Assembly (NCBI RefSeq): GCF_019218745.1
Contig: NZ_JAHUXA010000009.1
Location: forward strand, 1 to 64,000
Reading direction: 5' to 3'
Source: Enterobacter sp. ENT03
Lineage (GTDB): Bacteria > Pseudomonadota > Gammaproteobacteria > Enterobacterales > Enterobacteriaceae
Length of the DNA stretch: 64,000 nt
Of this stretch, positions 10,145 to 19,084 are shown piece after piece. The notes under the pieces were generated by a model. It was given only the letters and a program-made list of their open reading frames with translations. It made no database searches and was not told where the DNA came from. Within the stretch, counting starts at the first letter, position 1. Each line of letters opens with the position of its first letter. The translations under genes were made by a program, and so were the position numbers.

Positions 10145-11755
10145 ATGAAAAAAATAGCCATCATTGGCTCCGGTCCTACAGGGATCTACACCTTATATTC
10201 ACTTCTGAAAAACAGCGAACCGGCAGCCATCTCTGTCTATGAACAGGGCAGCGCGGCCGGCGTGGGTATGCCCTATTGCAGTGACAGCAATTCCAAAATG
10301 ATGCTGGCTAACATTGCCAGTATTGAGATCCCGCCGCTGTTCGAGACGTATATTGACTGGCTCCGCCAGCAGAGCGTAGCGCATCTGGCGCGCTATGGGG
10401 TGGACACTGACTCCCTGCATATCCGGCAATTTTTGCCCCGCATGCTGCTGGGGGAATATTTTCGCGATCAGTTTCAGCGACTGGTTACGGAAGCTCGAAA
10501 AACGGGCTTTCAGATTGAGGTAAACGTCTCCTCCCGGGTTACCGATATTAAGGCCACGCAGGAAGGCGTTTTGCTACAGATCGAGGGGCATTTTAACCCG
10601 GTCAGCTTCGACCTCGCTGTCATCGCCACCGGGCATGTCTGGCCGGATGAAACCCCATCAAAACAGACCTATTTCCCGAGTCCATGGTCCGGACTCATGG
10701 AAGCCAAAATACCGGCATGCAAAGTTGGCATCCTTGGGACCTCCCTGAGTGCTATTGACGCCACGATGGCCGTCGTTGCCCAGCATGGCGAATTCATTGA
10801 AGAAGATAATCACGCTCTCCGGTTCAGGCTGTATCCGGGCAGTGAAGCATTAAACGTGACGCTGATGTCCCGCTCCGGCATTTTGCCGGAAGCCGACTTT
10901 TACTGCCCTATTCCTTATGAACCGCTACGTGTGGCCACGCCTGCCGCAATAACCGCCGAGATAAATGCCGGTCCTGAGGGCCTGCTGGATCGCGTTTTTA
11001 ACCTGATGGTTGACGAAATCACCCTTGCCGATCCGCAGTGGAGTAAAAACACAGGTCTGAAGGGGATGAAGGTGGACGATTTCTGTGAGGCATGGTTCGC
11101 CAGCCGACACGCGAATGATCCTTTCCGCTGGGCCAGAGCGAATCTTGAGGAAGTTGAACGCAATAAACGAGACAAACGCACCGTACACTGGCGCTATGCC
11201 ATTTTACGTCTGCACGAAGCCGTACAGGACACCGTTCAGCACCTCAATGATGAGGATCGTGAAAGGTTTCACACCACACTGGCCAGAGTATTTGTGGATA
11301 ATTACGCCGCTATCCCCTCTCAGTCCATTCTCCGCCTGCTGGCCCTGCGTGAAGCAGGCCTGGTCACAATACAGGCGCTGGGACCTGACTACACCACAGA
11401 AGTAAAAGGCAGGCAGACCTCAGTGACGGTTGGCAATGACGTCCACACCTATGATGTTTTTATTGATGCGCGTGGTCAGCAAGCCCTCAAAACGAAAGAT
11501 CTGCCGTTCCCGACACTCCGCCAGCAGCTTGAGGCCGCCGGGGATGATATTCCGGACGTCGGGGATGATTATACCTTACTGGATCCCGCCGAGGCCCGGG
11601 GGCGTATCGCCTTTGGTGCGCTGCCCTATCTGATGCACGATCAGCCCTTTATTCAGGGGCTCACCGCCTGCGCTGAAATAGGTGCCGCCATGGCTAAAGC
11701 CTGTATCCGCCAGGCGACAAGGGCGCGCAGACGTCTGCCTTTTATGGAAGTGTAA
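10145..11755 (+). CDS. ydhS: FAD/NAD(P)-binding protein YdhS
   Basis: A 536-residue flavoprotein that I recognise as the E. coli YdhS family. It opens with the dinucleotide-binding motif KIAIIGSGPTGIYTLYSLL and continues with VGMPY..NSKMMLANIASIEIPP, a second nucleotide region VGILGTSLSAIDA, and the C-terminal LPYLMHDQPFIQGLTACAEIG. Length agrees with the family. The ATG at 10145 is preferred over an in-frame GTG at 10136 because the family begins MKKIAIIG. The biochemical reaction is unknown; the fold predicts an FAD-dependent oxidoreductase in the cytoplasm. Confidence 0.93.
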   Translation: MKKIAIIGSGPTGIYTLYSLLKNSEPAAISVYEQGSAAGVGMPYCSDSNSKMMLANIASIEIPPLFETYIDWLRQQSVAHLARYGVDTDSLHIRQFLPRMLLGEYFRDQFQRLVTEARKTGFQIEVNVSSRVTDIKATQEGVLLQIEGHFNPVSFDLAVIATGHVWPDETPSKQTYFPSPWSGLMEAKIPACKVGILGTSLSAIDATMAVVAQHGEFIEEDNHALRFRLYPGSEALNVTLMSRSGILPEADFYCPIPYEPLRVATPAAITAEINAGPEGLLDRVFNLMVDEITLADPQWSKNTGLKGMKVDDFCEAWFASRHANDPFRWARANLEEVERNKRDKRTVHWRYAILRLHEAVQDTVQHLNDEDRERFHTTLARVFVDNYAAIPSQSILRLLALREAGLVTIQALGPDYTTEVKGRQTSVTVGNDVHTYDVFIDARGQQALKTKDLPFPTLRQQLEAAGDDIPDVGDDYTLLDPAEARGRIAFGALPYLMHDQPFIQGLTACAEIGAAMAKACIRQATRARRRLPFMEV

Positions 11756-11931
11756 AAACCCTTAAAACGGTCAAGCCACTGACCTGCCTGGATAATCTTG
11801 TTCAGATAAGTCAGCAACGTCTGACACAACGCGGGCGTACCGCCTTTAATGCTCCGGTGATTAACCAGGCGCTGCGCCCCATCAGACACAGCACCTGCAC
11901 CATTACCCCACTACCTCATCAATAACCTTCA
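11756..11931. other. intergenic relic of unknown origin
   Basis: No intact gene. Both strands are partly open (on the minus strand, for example, GGTPALCQTLLTYLNKII), suggesting the tail of a lost gene, but I cannot identify the parent. Confidence 0.3.
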
Positions 11932-12065
11932 AATAGAAAGATCGGCCTGCGCTCTTGGTGGTTTTTCATTCCGTGACGCCAGCCCGTTTCAGCTTTTCGG
12001 CAAATCCATTGAAATCTTCGCTTTTAATACCGAAAGCGTAGTGCGTGTAATCCTCGCGCCCCTGG
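11932..12065 (-). pseudogene. fragment of a second fosA-like gene
   Basis: The minus strand reads QGREDYTHYAFGIKSEDFN, then GFAEKLKRAGVTE, a stop, then KTTKSAGRSFY. This aligns base by base with the middle of the intact fosA gene at 53731-53861, with most of about 130 bases identical. The TGG tryptophan codon of the intact gene (TEWKTNKSEG) is TGA here, and both ends of the gene are missing. It is a dead partial copy of a fosfomycin-modifying glutathione transferase. Confidence 0.85.
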
Positions 12066-12079
12066 AACAAAACGAACGT

Positions 12080-13285
12080 TCACCCCCGCACCCACATCGC
12101 CACCAGCGCCACCGCGCACGCTATCACCTGAATCCCGCCCAGCGCCACCACAGCCGGAAACGGCAGTATCGCGCTGAGCCATGTCGTCAGTGCCGCCGCC
12201 CCCATGGTCAGAAAACCCAGCATCGTGGAGGCCAGCCCGGCCTGTTTACCGAATGGCCCCATGGTGATGGCGGTGCCGAGCGGGTTTGCCAGCCCCATGC
12301 CCCACAGAAAAATCACCATCGACAGGCTGTACCAGACCAACCCCGGTGATGGCGGGCCTGCTAACAACAGACCGCCGCCGAGCAACGCAATGACAATCCC
12401 CGCGCAGGCAACGGCGTGCGCGCCGAAATGATGCGCCAGTCGCGGCGCGGCCATCCCGGCGGCAAACATCACAAACACCGTGGACGCAAAATACAGCCCC
12501 GCCTGAAGCGACGACAGCCCGATGCCGCTCATCAGGATGGCAGGCGCGGCGGCGAACGATGCAAACAGGCCGCTCATTACCAGGCTTACCGCCAGCGCAG
12601 GCAGGATGAAGGTGCGGTTTGCCAGCAGTCTGCCGTAGGCCACCAGCACCGCCGACACCGAGTGCGGCGCGCGTCGTTCAGCGGGATGCGTTTCACCAAG
12701 CGTGCGGGCGTAAAACACCGCAACGGCAAACGCCGCCAGCCCCACCATGATGAATATCGCCCGCCAGCCGAGCGTGGTCGCCAGTATGCTGCCCGCCAGC
12801 GGGGAAAATCCAGGAGCTGCGGCGGTGGCGATCATCGTCAGGGAGAGCGCCCGTGCTAAGGTTTCCCCTGCAAACAGATCGCGGGCGATGGCCCGCGCCA
12901 GCACGGCGGCGGCGCAGACGCCCAGCGCCTGGATCACCCGCCCGGCAATCAGCATGGCGAAGGTCCCGGCAAGCCCCGCCACCACTGTGCCGACGATAAA
13001 CACCGCCAGCCCGCCCAGCACCAGCTTCATACGTCCGTAGCGATCCGCCAGCGGCCCCACTACCAGCTGCGCCAGCGCAAAGGTGATAAAGAAGCTGGAG
13101 AGCGTCAGCCCCAGCTCGCGGGCCGATACGCCCAGTTGCGCGCCGATCTCCGGGAACGCGGGCAAAATAATGTTCGTCGACAGCACGCTGATGGCGGACA
13201 GCCCCGCCAGCAGGGTGATAATTTTCCCGGTCAGCGGGCGCGCGTCGGCGGTTGCCGCAGGTGAAACCGTTGTCTTGTTTATCAT
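12080..13285 (-). CDS. Bcr/CflA-type MFS drug exporter
   Basis: A 401-residue twelve-helix major facilitator of the DHA1 Bcr/CflA group. The N-terminal half holds STNIILPAFPEIGAQLGVS and the family loop motif GPLADRYGRMKLVLGG, then GRVIQALGVCAAAVLARAIARD, which is characteristic of this group. It is predicted to export drugs or metabolites by proton antiport across the inner membrane. It starts 3 bases after the stop of the RND permease on the same strand, so it is the last gene of an adaptor-RND-MFS operon. The substrate is unknown. Confidence 0.9.
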   Translation of the reverse strand: MINKTTVSPAATADARPLTGKIITLLAGLSAISVLSTNIILPAFPEIGAQLGVSARELGLTLSSFFITFALAQLVVGPLADRYGRMKLVLGGLAVFIVGTVVAGLAGTFAMLIAGRVIQALGVCAAAVLARAIARDLFAGETLARALSLTMIATAAAPGFSPLAGSILATTLGWRAIFIMVGLAAFAVAVFYARTLGETHPAERRAPHSVSAVLVAYGRLLANRTFILPALAVSLVMSGLFASFAAAPAILMSGIGLSSLQAGLYFASTVFVMFAAGMAAPRLAHHFGAHAVACAGIVIALLGGGLLLAGPPSPGLVWYSLSMVIFLWGMGLANPLGTAITMGPFGKQAGLASTMLGFLTMGAAALTTWLSAILPFPAVVALGGIQVIACAVALVAMWVRG

Positions 13286-13288
13286 GGT

Positions 13289-16200
13289 TCATCGACTCGT
13301 TGTGTCAGGGGTGAGATCCGGGCGGATTTTGAACCAGATGGCGTACATGGCGGGCAGGAACACCAGCGTAATGATGGTTCCGCCAAAGGTGCCGCCGATC
13401 AGGGTGTAGGCCAGCGTCCCCCAGAACACCGAGTGCGTCAGGGGGATGAACGCCAGGATCGCGGCCATCGCCGTCAGCAGTACCGGTCGGGCGCGCTGCA
13501 CCGTGGCTTCCACCACCGCATGGAACGGCGCCAGCCCTTCCTGTTCGTTGTGGTGGATCTGCCCGATTAAAATCAGGGTGTTACGCATCAGAATACCGGA
13601 GAGCGCAATCAACCCTACCAGCGCGTTAATACCAAACGGCTGGTTGAACAGCAGCAAGGTCGGCACCACGCCGATCAGTCCCAGCGGAGCGGTGAGGAAC
13701 ACCATCACCATCGCCGACATTGAGCGCACCTGGAGGATGATGATCAGCAGCGTCATGGCGATCATGATCGGGAACAGCGGCGCCATCGCTTTAGTGGCCT
13801 TGCCGGACTCTTCAATGGAACCCGCCTGCTCGATGCGGTAGCCCGGTGGCAGCGTGTCGATGATCGGCTGCAAGGATTTAAGGATGGCGGTGGAAACATC
13901 CGGCGGTTGCAGATGTTCAGCGATGTCGCCCCGCACGGTCAGGGTTGGCATCCGGTCGCGGCGGCGCAGCAGCGGATCTTCCATCTGCACCGTCACCTCA
14001 CCAATCTGCGACAGCGGAATGCGCTGCCCGTCTGCGCCCACCAGCGTAAAACCGGCGATTTTAGCCGGATCGAGGCGAATATCCCCCGCTGCGCGGCCCG
14101 TCACCTGCACCGAGCGAATGTCTTCCCGCACGCTGGTGATCGGCACGCCGGAGAGCAGGAACTGTAACTGCTGCGCGACGGCGTTCGACGTCAGCCCTAC
14201 CGCCTGCAGGCGATCCTGTTTCAGGGTGAAATGCAGCGTCGGCACGCGCTGGCCCCAGTCGGTATTGACGGTGCGCATCATCGGGCTGGCCTGCATCACT
14301 TTCTCCACCCGCCCGGCGATGTCGCGCAGTATGGCGGCGTCTGGGCCAACCACACGGTACGCCACCGGATAAGGTGAGTACGGGCCGAATACCAGTTGCG
14401 TGACGCGCACACGCGCTTCCGGAGCCAGTCCGGCCGCTACCGCGTCGCGCAGACGGAACTTCAGCGCCTCGCGCGCTTCCTGGCTGTCGGTGAGCACCAC
14501 GATTTTGGCAAACGACGGATCGGGCAGCTCCGGGGCCATCGCCAGATAAAAGCGCGGCGACCCCTGGCCGATGTACGAGGTGACAATTTTTGCTTCCGGC
14601 TGTTGTTGCAGCCAGGCTTCAATTTTGGCGGTGGTGGCGCTGGTCTGCTCAATGGCGGTGCCATAGGGCAGCTGCACTTCCACCAGCACTTCAGGGCGGT
14701 CGGAGGTCGGGAAGAACTGTTTTTTCACCAGCCCCATCCCGAGGATCGCCACGGTAAAGATGGCAATCACTGCACCGGCGACCACCCATTTACGGGCAAT
14801 GACGCGGGTCAGAACGCGGCGGAAACGGTTGTAATGGGGGGTGTTGTAGATAGCGGCATGACCGCCCGCCACGGTTTTGATCGCCGGCAGCATTTTCACG
14901 CCGAGATACGGCGTAAATACCACCGCCACTACCCAGGAGGCGATCAGCGCAATGCCGACGATCCAGAACATGTTGCTGGTGTACTCCCCGGCGGTGGACT
15001 GGGCAAAACCGTTCGGCATAAAGCCCACGGCGGTTACCAGCGTCCCGGCCAGCATCGGCGCAGCGGTATGGCTCCAGGCATAGGCCGAGGCTTTTACGCG
15101 GTCATAGCCCTCTTCCATTTTTACCACCATCATTTCGATGGCAATAATGGCGTCATCCACCAGCAGCCCCAGCGCGAGGATCAGCGATCCCAGCGTGATG
15201 CGATCGAAGTTTTTACCAGAAGCTTCCATCACCACAAAGACAATCGCCAGCGTCAGCGGCACGGCGGCGGCCACCACCACGCCCACGCGCCAGCCCATGC
15301 TGACGAAGCACACCACCATCACCACCAGCAGCGCGACGAAGAATTTGATCATGAACTCGTCAACGGCAGAGCTGATGTTCACCGACTGATCGGTCACCTT
15401 GCTCAGCGTCATCCCCAGCGGCATTTCAGCGTTGATGCTGGCGGTTTCGGCATCCAGCGCTTTACCCAGATCGAGGCCGTTCCAGCCTTCACGCATCACC
15501 ACGCCCAGCAGCAATGCCGGTTCGCGCTGATTGCGCACCATAAAGGTCGCCGGATCTTCATAGCCCCGCTCCACCGTTGCCACATCCGACAGCTTCAGCG
15601 TGCGGCCCTGCGCCACCAGCGGCGTGTCGCGGATCTTCTGCAACGTGTCGAACGCGCCATCAAGGCGGATGTTGATCTGCGGCCCGTTAGTATCAATGGA
15701 TCCCGCAGGCGTCAGGACGTTCTGGTTATTCAGCGCCGCGAAAATCGCCTGCGGCGAAATGCCCAGCGTGGCGAGGCGGTCATGGGAGAAAGAGACGAAG
15801 ATCCGCTCTGCCTGCTCGCCAATAATATTGACCTTCTTGACGCCTGGCACGTGCAGCAGCCGCTGGCGCAGGGATTCGGCGTCGCGCACCAGCAGGCGCT
15901 GCGGCTCCCCTTTCGCCTTCAGCGCGAACAGCGCAAAGGTCACGTCGGAGAATTCATCGTTGACCATCGGGCCAATAACGCCCGTGGGCAGGTTTTTAGC
16001 GTCGTCGCCGAGCTTTTTGCGTGCCTGGTAAAACTCCTCCTGCACCTGCGAAGGCGGTGTACTGTCCTGTAAAGAGAGCGTGGTAAAAGCCATTCCCGGA
16101 CGAGTGAACGTCTCGGCGCGGTCATACCATTTCAGCTCCTGGAGGCGTTTTTCCAGCGGTTCGGCCACCTGGTCCTGCATTTCCTGGGCGGTCGCGCCCG

Positions 16201-16369
16201 GCCAGGCGGTAATGATCGTCATTTGCTTCACGGTAAACGGCGGATCTTCCGCGCGTCCCAGTTGAAAAAACGACAGCACGCCCGCCACGGTGATAAGCAG
16301 GATCAGGAACAGCGTGATGGAGCGCTCGCGCACCGCCAGCGCCGACAGGTTAAACTTTCCCTGACTCAT
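13289..16369 (-). CDS. RND-family multidrug efflux permease
   Basis: A 1026-residue resistance-nodulation-division transporter of AcrB-like length. It has the N-terminal helix, two large periplasmic loops and twelve membrane segments. The proton-relay aspartates are present in LGLLVDDAIIAIEMM, and the first periplasmic part carries WPGATAQEMQDQVAEPLEKR. Its sequence looks closer to the TriC-like branch than to AcrB itself. It overlaps the adaptor gene by 4 bases (ATGA). With the adaptor it should span the periplasm and use an outer membrane channel such as TolC, since no channel gene lies in this cluster. Confidence 0.94.
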   Translation of the reverse strand: MSQGKFNLSALAVRERSITLFLILLITVAGVLSFFQLGRAEDPPFTVKQMTIITAWPGATAQEMQDQVAEPLEKRLQELKWYDRAETFTRPGMAFTTLSLQDSTPPSQVQEEFYQARKKLGDDAKNLPTGVIGPMVNDEFSDVTFALFALKAKGEPQRLLVRDAESLRQRLLHVPGVKKVNIIGEQAERIFVSFSHDRLATLGISPQAIFAALNNQNVLTPAGSIDTNGPQINIRLDGAFDTLQKIRDTPLVAQGRTLKLSDVATVERGYEDPATFMVRNQREPALLLGVVMREGWNGLDLGKALDAETASINAEMPLGMTLSKVTDQSVNISSAVDEFMIKFFVALLVVMVVCFVSMGWRVGVVVAAAVPLTLAIVFVVMEASGKNFDRITLGSLILALGLLVDDAIIAIEMMVVKMEEGYDRVKASAYAWSHTAAPMLAGTLVTAVGFMPNGFAQSTAGEYTSNMFWIVGIALIASWVVAVVFTPYLGVKMLPAIKTVAGGHAAIYNTPHYNRFRRVLTRVIARKWVVAGAVIAIFTVAILGMGLVKKQFFPTSDRPEVLVEVQLPYGTAIEQTSATTAKIEAWLQQQPEAKIVTSYIGQGSPRFYLAMAPELPDPSFAKIVVLTDSQEAREALKFRLRDAVAAGLAPEARVRVTQLVFGPYSPYPVAYRVVGPDAAILRDIAGRVEKVMQASPMMRTVNTDWGQRVPTLHFTLKQDRLQAVGLTSNAVAQQLQFLLSGVPITSVREDIRSVQVTGRAAGDIRLDPAKIAGFTLVGADGQRIPLSQIGEVTVQMEDPLLRRRDRMPTLTVRGDIAEHLQPPDVSTAILKSLQPIIDTLPPGYRIEQAGSIEESGKATKAMAPLFPIMIAMTLLIIILQVRSMSAMVMVFLTAPLGLIGVVPTLLLFNQPFGINALVGLIALSGILMRNTLILIGQIHHNEQEGLAPFHAVVEATVQRARPVLLTAMAAILAFIPLTHSVFWGTLAYTLIGGTFGGTIITLVFLPAMYAIWFKIRPDLTPDTTSR

Positions 16370-17463
16370 TTCTGGCTCCCGGCAGCGCCCGCCGCGATGC
16401 GCACGGTTTGGCCTTCATGCAGCAGATGCACGCCGAGGGCTACCACCTGCTCGCCTGCCGTCAGGCTACCGGTGATCTGTGCCGCGTCATCCCCCAGCCC
16501 CCGCACCTGTACCGGTTTCCAGCGCACAGTGGCGGGCTTACCGGCAATCTGCCAGACGCCCGGCCCTTTTCCGGCATCGTAAATCGCCGCCAGCGGCACC
16601 TGCATCAGCGCATCCCGGCCTTCGCCTTCGGCAATGTGCAGCGTCACGGTGGAGCCGAGCGGTGCGGCGGCCAGCGCGCCTTGCAGCACGTAGCGGGCTT
16701 CAAAGGTGCGGGTGACCGGATCGGCCGCATCCGAGAGCAGCCGCAGCGTGGCGGGCACCGGCGGATGACTGCTGGCATAGAGGCTGGCCTGCGCCGCGCT
16801 GCCGATGGCCGGTCGCAACGTTTCCGGCAGTTGCACGGCCGCCTCCCGCTGCCCGGCCCGGGCGAGTCTGACCACCGGCTGTCCGGCGCTCACCACCTGG
16901 CCGGGTTCGGCGAGGGTTTCCATCACCACACCGTCGGCATCCGCCAGCAGCACGGCGTAACCGGTGGTGTTCTGCGCCACATTTGCCTGCGCCTGGGCAG
17001 CACTCAGATTGGCGCGGGCGGTGTCGGCGGCAGCTTTAATTTGATCGTAGGCCGACACCGACACCGCGCCGGTTTTCACCAGGCTGCGATAGCGGGCTTC
17101 ATCGGCAGCGGCTTGTCGCGCACGGGCGCGGGCCGCAGACACGGCCTGTTGCTGCGCCTGGGCTGCCAGACTCAGGTCAACGGGATCGAGGCGCATCAGC
17201 GGCTGACCGCGTTTCACCGTCTGGCCGGTATCCACCAGCCGTTCCAGGATCTTGCCCTGCACCCGGAAACCCAAATCGCTCTGTACACGGGCGATCACTA
17301 CGCCGGTAAAAACGCGAGACGATCCGCTGGCGCTGATCACCGTCGCCGCCCGCACCAGCGGGGGCTGGGTGCGCGGATCGTCGGTGCCGGGGGTGTCACC
17401 GCAGGCCGCGAGGGCCAGCGGCAGGAAACAAACAACAAGGGTGGCAGGTTTAAGCCTGAACAT
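16366..17463 (-). CDS. RND efflux periplasmic adaptor (membrane fusion lipoprotein)
   Basis: A 365-residue membrane fusion protein. The leader FRLKPATLVVCFLPLALAAC ends in a lipobox (LAAC), so it should be a lipoprotein. Then come the lipoyl-like half-motif (GFRVQGKILERLVDTGQTVKRG), an alpha-helical hairpin rich in Ala/Gln, the second lipoyl half (DGVVMETLAEPGQVVSAGQPVVRL) and the beta-barrel. It is the first gene of the efflux operon. Two copies of a 24-base dyad lie just upstream, probably operators of a TetR-type repressor that is not encoded next to it. Confidence 0.93.
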   Translation of the reverse strand: MFRLKPATLVVCFLPLALAACGDTPGTDDPRTQPPLVRAATVISASGSSRVFTGVVIARVQSDLGFRVQGKILERLVDTGQTVKRGQPLMRLDPVDLSLAAQAQQQAVSAARARARQAAADEARYRSLVKTGAVSVSAYDQIKAAADTARANLSAAQAQANVAQNTTGYAVLLADADGVVMETLAEPGQVVSAGQPVVRLARAGQREAAVQLPETLRPAIGSAAQASLYASSHPPVPATLRLLSDAADPVTRTFEARYVLQGALAAAPLGSTVTLHIAEGEGRDALMQVPLAAIYDAGKGPGVWQIAGKPATVRWKPVQVRGLGDDAAQITGSLTAGEQVVALGVHLLHEGQTVRIAAGAAGSQK

Positions 17464-17510
17464 GGGATACCTGATCTAATGAACGGAACAATAGCGGCAT
17501 TCTTAAGCGA

Positions 17511-17534
17511 GTGACCAAATTTGTCAATGGTCAC
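17511..17534. promoter_or_regulatory. 24-bp dyad, probable repressor operator (copy 1)
   Basis: Half-sites GTGACCA and TGGTCAC are separated by 10 bases, 48 bases upstream of the RND adaptor start codon. A second copy with the same geometry lies 76 bases away. The layout is typical of TetR-type operators. Confidence 0.65.
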
Positions 17535-17586
17535 AAAGGGCGGTATAAGAAGTTTAACGCGGCTATCAGATGCCGATTGACAGCAA

Positions 17587-17610
17587 GTGACCATTTGATA
17601 ATGTAGTCAC
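17587..17610. promoter_or_regulatory. 24-bp dyad, probable repressor operator (copy 2)
   Basis: Half-sites GTGACCA and TAGTCAC are separated by 10 bases, 27 bases upstream of the truncated reductase start at 17637. It matches copy 1 in half-site and spacing. Together the two sites bracket the divergent promoter region. Confidence 0.6.
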
Positions 17611-17636
17611 ATTTGTAACGGTGGCGGGGGGGAAAG

Positions 17637-17963
17637 ATGAAAAGGACAGGAATTCTCGGCGTGGATGCGCTGACCGACGTGCTGGTCAGGGATCTGTTTC
17701 GGACGACACCGGACGCGCAGGTGTTTCTCTCCCCCGCCAGCGGCGAGCGAGTGCAACGGCTGTCGCAGGAATTTCCCTGCTGGACGCTGGACGATCCGCA
17801 GGCGCTGGTGGATGAGGTGGAGGTGCTGATCATCAGCCTTGACGCCGACGCGCTGGCGGAACTCTGCGCCCGCGTGCAGCTGCGCCGCGGGTTAACCCTG
17901 GTGTCGCTGGTGCCGGGCGTCTCGTCTCAGGCTTTGCGAAAACGCTTTCGCCAGGTGGACTGA
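17637..17963 (+). pseudogene. truncated pyrroline-5-carboxylate-reductase-like protein
   Basis: A 108-residue frame resembling only the N-terminal nucleotide-binding domain of ProC-like reductases. It starts MKRTGILGVDALTDVLVRDLF, where relatives have a glycine-rich G-x-G motif (the third position is Asp here), and continues through ALVDEVEVLIISLDAD to GLTLVSLVPGVSSQALRKRF. Full-length relatives are about 250 residues, so the catalytic domain is missing. The frame ends inside the 3' end of the convergent MFS gene, overlapping it by 37 bases, which suggests a deletion joined the two. A good ribosome site (GGGGGGAAAG) is retained. A small functional protein cannot be excluded. Confidence 0.6.
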
Positions 17964-19084
17964 AGTGGCACCGTGCCGCTGAACCCGGCGCAGAGCGTCA
18001 GCGCGGCAAACATCGCCACGGCATAACCCGCCGACAGACGATCCATGATCAGTCCGAACAGCGGCGATCCGGCAGTCTGCCCCACCGCCAGCGTCAGAAA
18101 GCAGATCATCAGCCCCGTCGCCGGACGTTCCGGCAGCGCTGAAACGCCCCACACCAGATAGATACCGGAGATCGTAATATAGGCCGCGCCGAACAGCGCC
18201 CCGCCGATAAGCGTCAGCATGGGCGTGGTGCTCTCAAAGCCGATCAGCAGCATACCCGCCGCCATCGCCAGCAAAAACAGCCGGTGCATGAGATCCATAC
18301 CAAAGCGCGCCACCAGCGTCCCCGCTGCCGCACCGGCAATGCCCGCTGCACCGGTCACCATCCACAGCACGCCCGCGCCGGTATCGCGCCACTCCAGCCG
18401 CAGCGCGACCAGCTGACTGCCGAAGGACCAGATCGCCGTGCTGCCCGCGCCCATTAACAGTGAGGCGACGATCAGCCGTTTCAGTGATGCGCTGATCGTC
18501 GGCAGACCGCCCGCGCTGTTGCTGGCCGCAGGGGAACGGTGCGGCACAAAACGCGCGGCGGCAATCGCCATTGCAAACGCCAGCGCGGCAAAGAGCGCAA
18601 ACGCCAGCCGCCATTGACCGCCCATCGCCAGCGCCACGGGGCCTGAGAGCACCACGCCTGCGCCGGTTCCGGCATTAATGATGGTGTTTGCCGCGCCCTG
18701 ACGATCCGGCTGCACCGCTGCCAATACCGCAGCCGCCAGCGGCGGCGACACCAGGCCCGTACTGGCTCCGGCGAGCATCACGGCAGCCGCCAGCCACAGC
18801 GGCGAGGATGCCAGCGCGATGCCGGTCATGCCCAGTGCCGCCACCAGCGCGGCGGTGAGCGCCACCGCGCGAGGGCCGATGCGCTCGGTCAGAACAGCTG
18901 CCAGCACGATGGTTAAGCAGTAACCCAGAAACGAGCCGCCGGAAATCAGGCCGCTCAGCGTCGGGGAAAGGGAGAGATCCGCGTCGATGCGCGGCAGAAA
19001 CAGCCCGAAGGCGAAACGGGCGAAGCCATAGCAGACGGCGATCAGACTGAAGCCGGTGGCAATAAGCCAGGCGTTTTTACTCAT
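17927..19084 (-). CDS. MFS transporter, YbfB/YjiJ-like
   Basis: A 385-residue major facilitator with about twelve membrane segments. The opening ATGFSLIAVCYGFARFAFGL is characteristic of the YbfB/YjiJ group, followed by LISGGSFLGYCLTIVLAAVL. Its start overlaps the stop of the upstream TetR gene by 4 bases, so regulator and transporter form one operon and the transporter is probably controlled by that regulator. The substrate is unknown. Its last codons overlap the truncated reductase on the other strand. Confidence 0.88.
   Translation of the reverse strand: MSKNAWLIATGFSLIAVCYGFARFAFGLFLPRIDADLSLSPTLSGLISGGSFLGYCLTIVLAAVLTERIGPRAVALTAALVAALGMTGIALASSPLWLAAAVMLAGASTGLVSPPLAAAVLAAVQPDRQGAANTIINAGTGAGVVLSGPVALAMGGQWRLAFALFAALAFAMAIAAARFVPHRSPAASNSAGGLPTISASLKRLIVASLLMGAGSTAIWSFGSQLVALRLEWRDTGAGVLWMVTGAAGIAGAAAGTLVARFGMDLMHRLFLLAMAAGMLLIGFESTTPMLTLIGGALFGAAYITISGIYLVWGVSALPERPATGLMICFLTLAVGQTAGSPLFGLIMDRLSAGYAVAMFAALTLCAGFSGTVPLQSTWRKRFRKA

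Noticed and set aside
14396..16072. 558-residue open frame on the plus strand opposite the RND permease
   Set aside because: It lies wholly inside the RND gene, has a His/Arg/Gln-rich composition typical of antisense frames in GC-rich DNA, and has no recognisable domain.
16408..17514. 368-residue open frame opposite the RND adaptor
   Set aside because: Antisense shadow of a well-supported lipoprotein gene, with biased composition.
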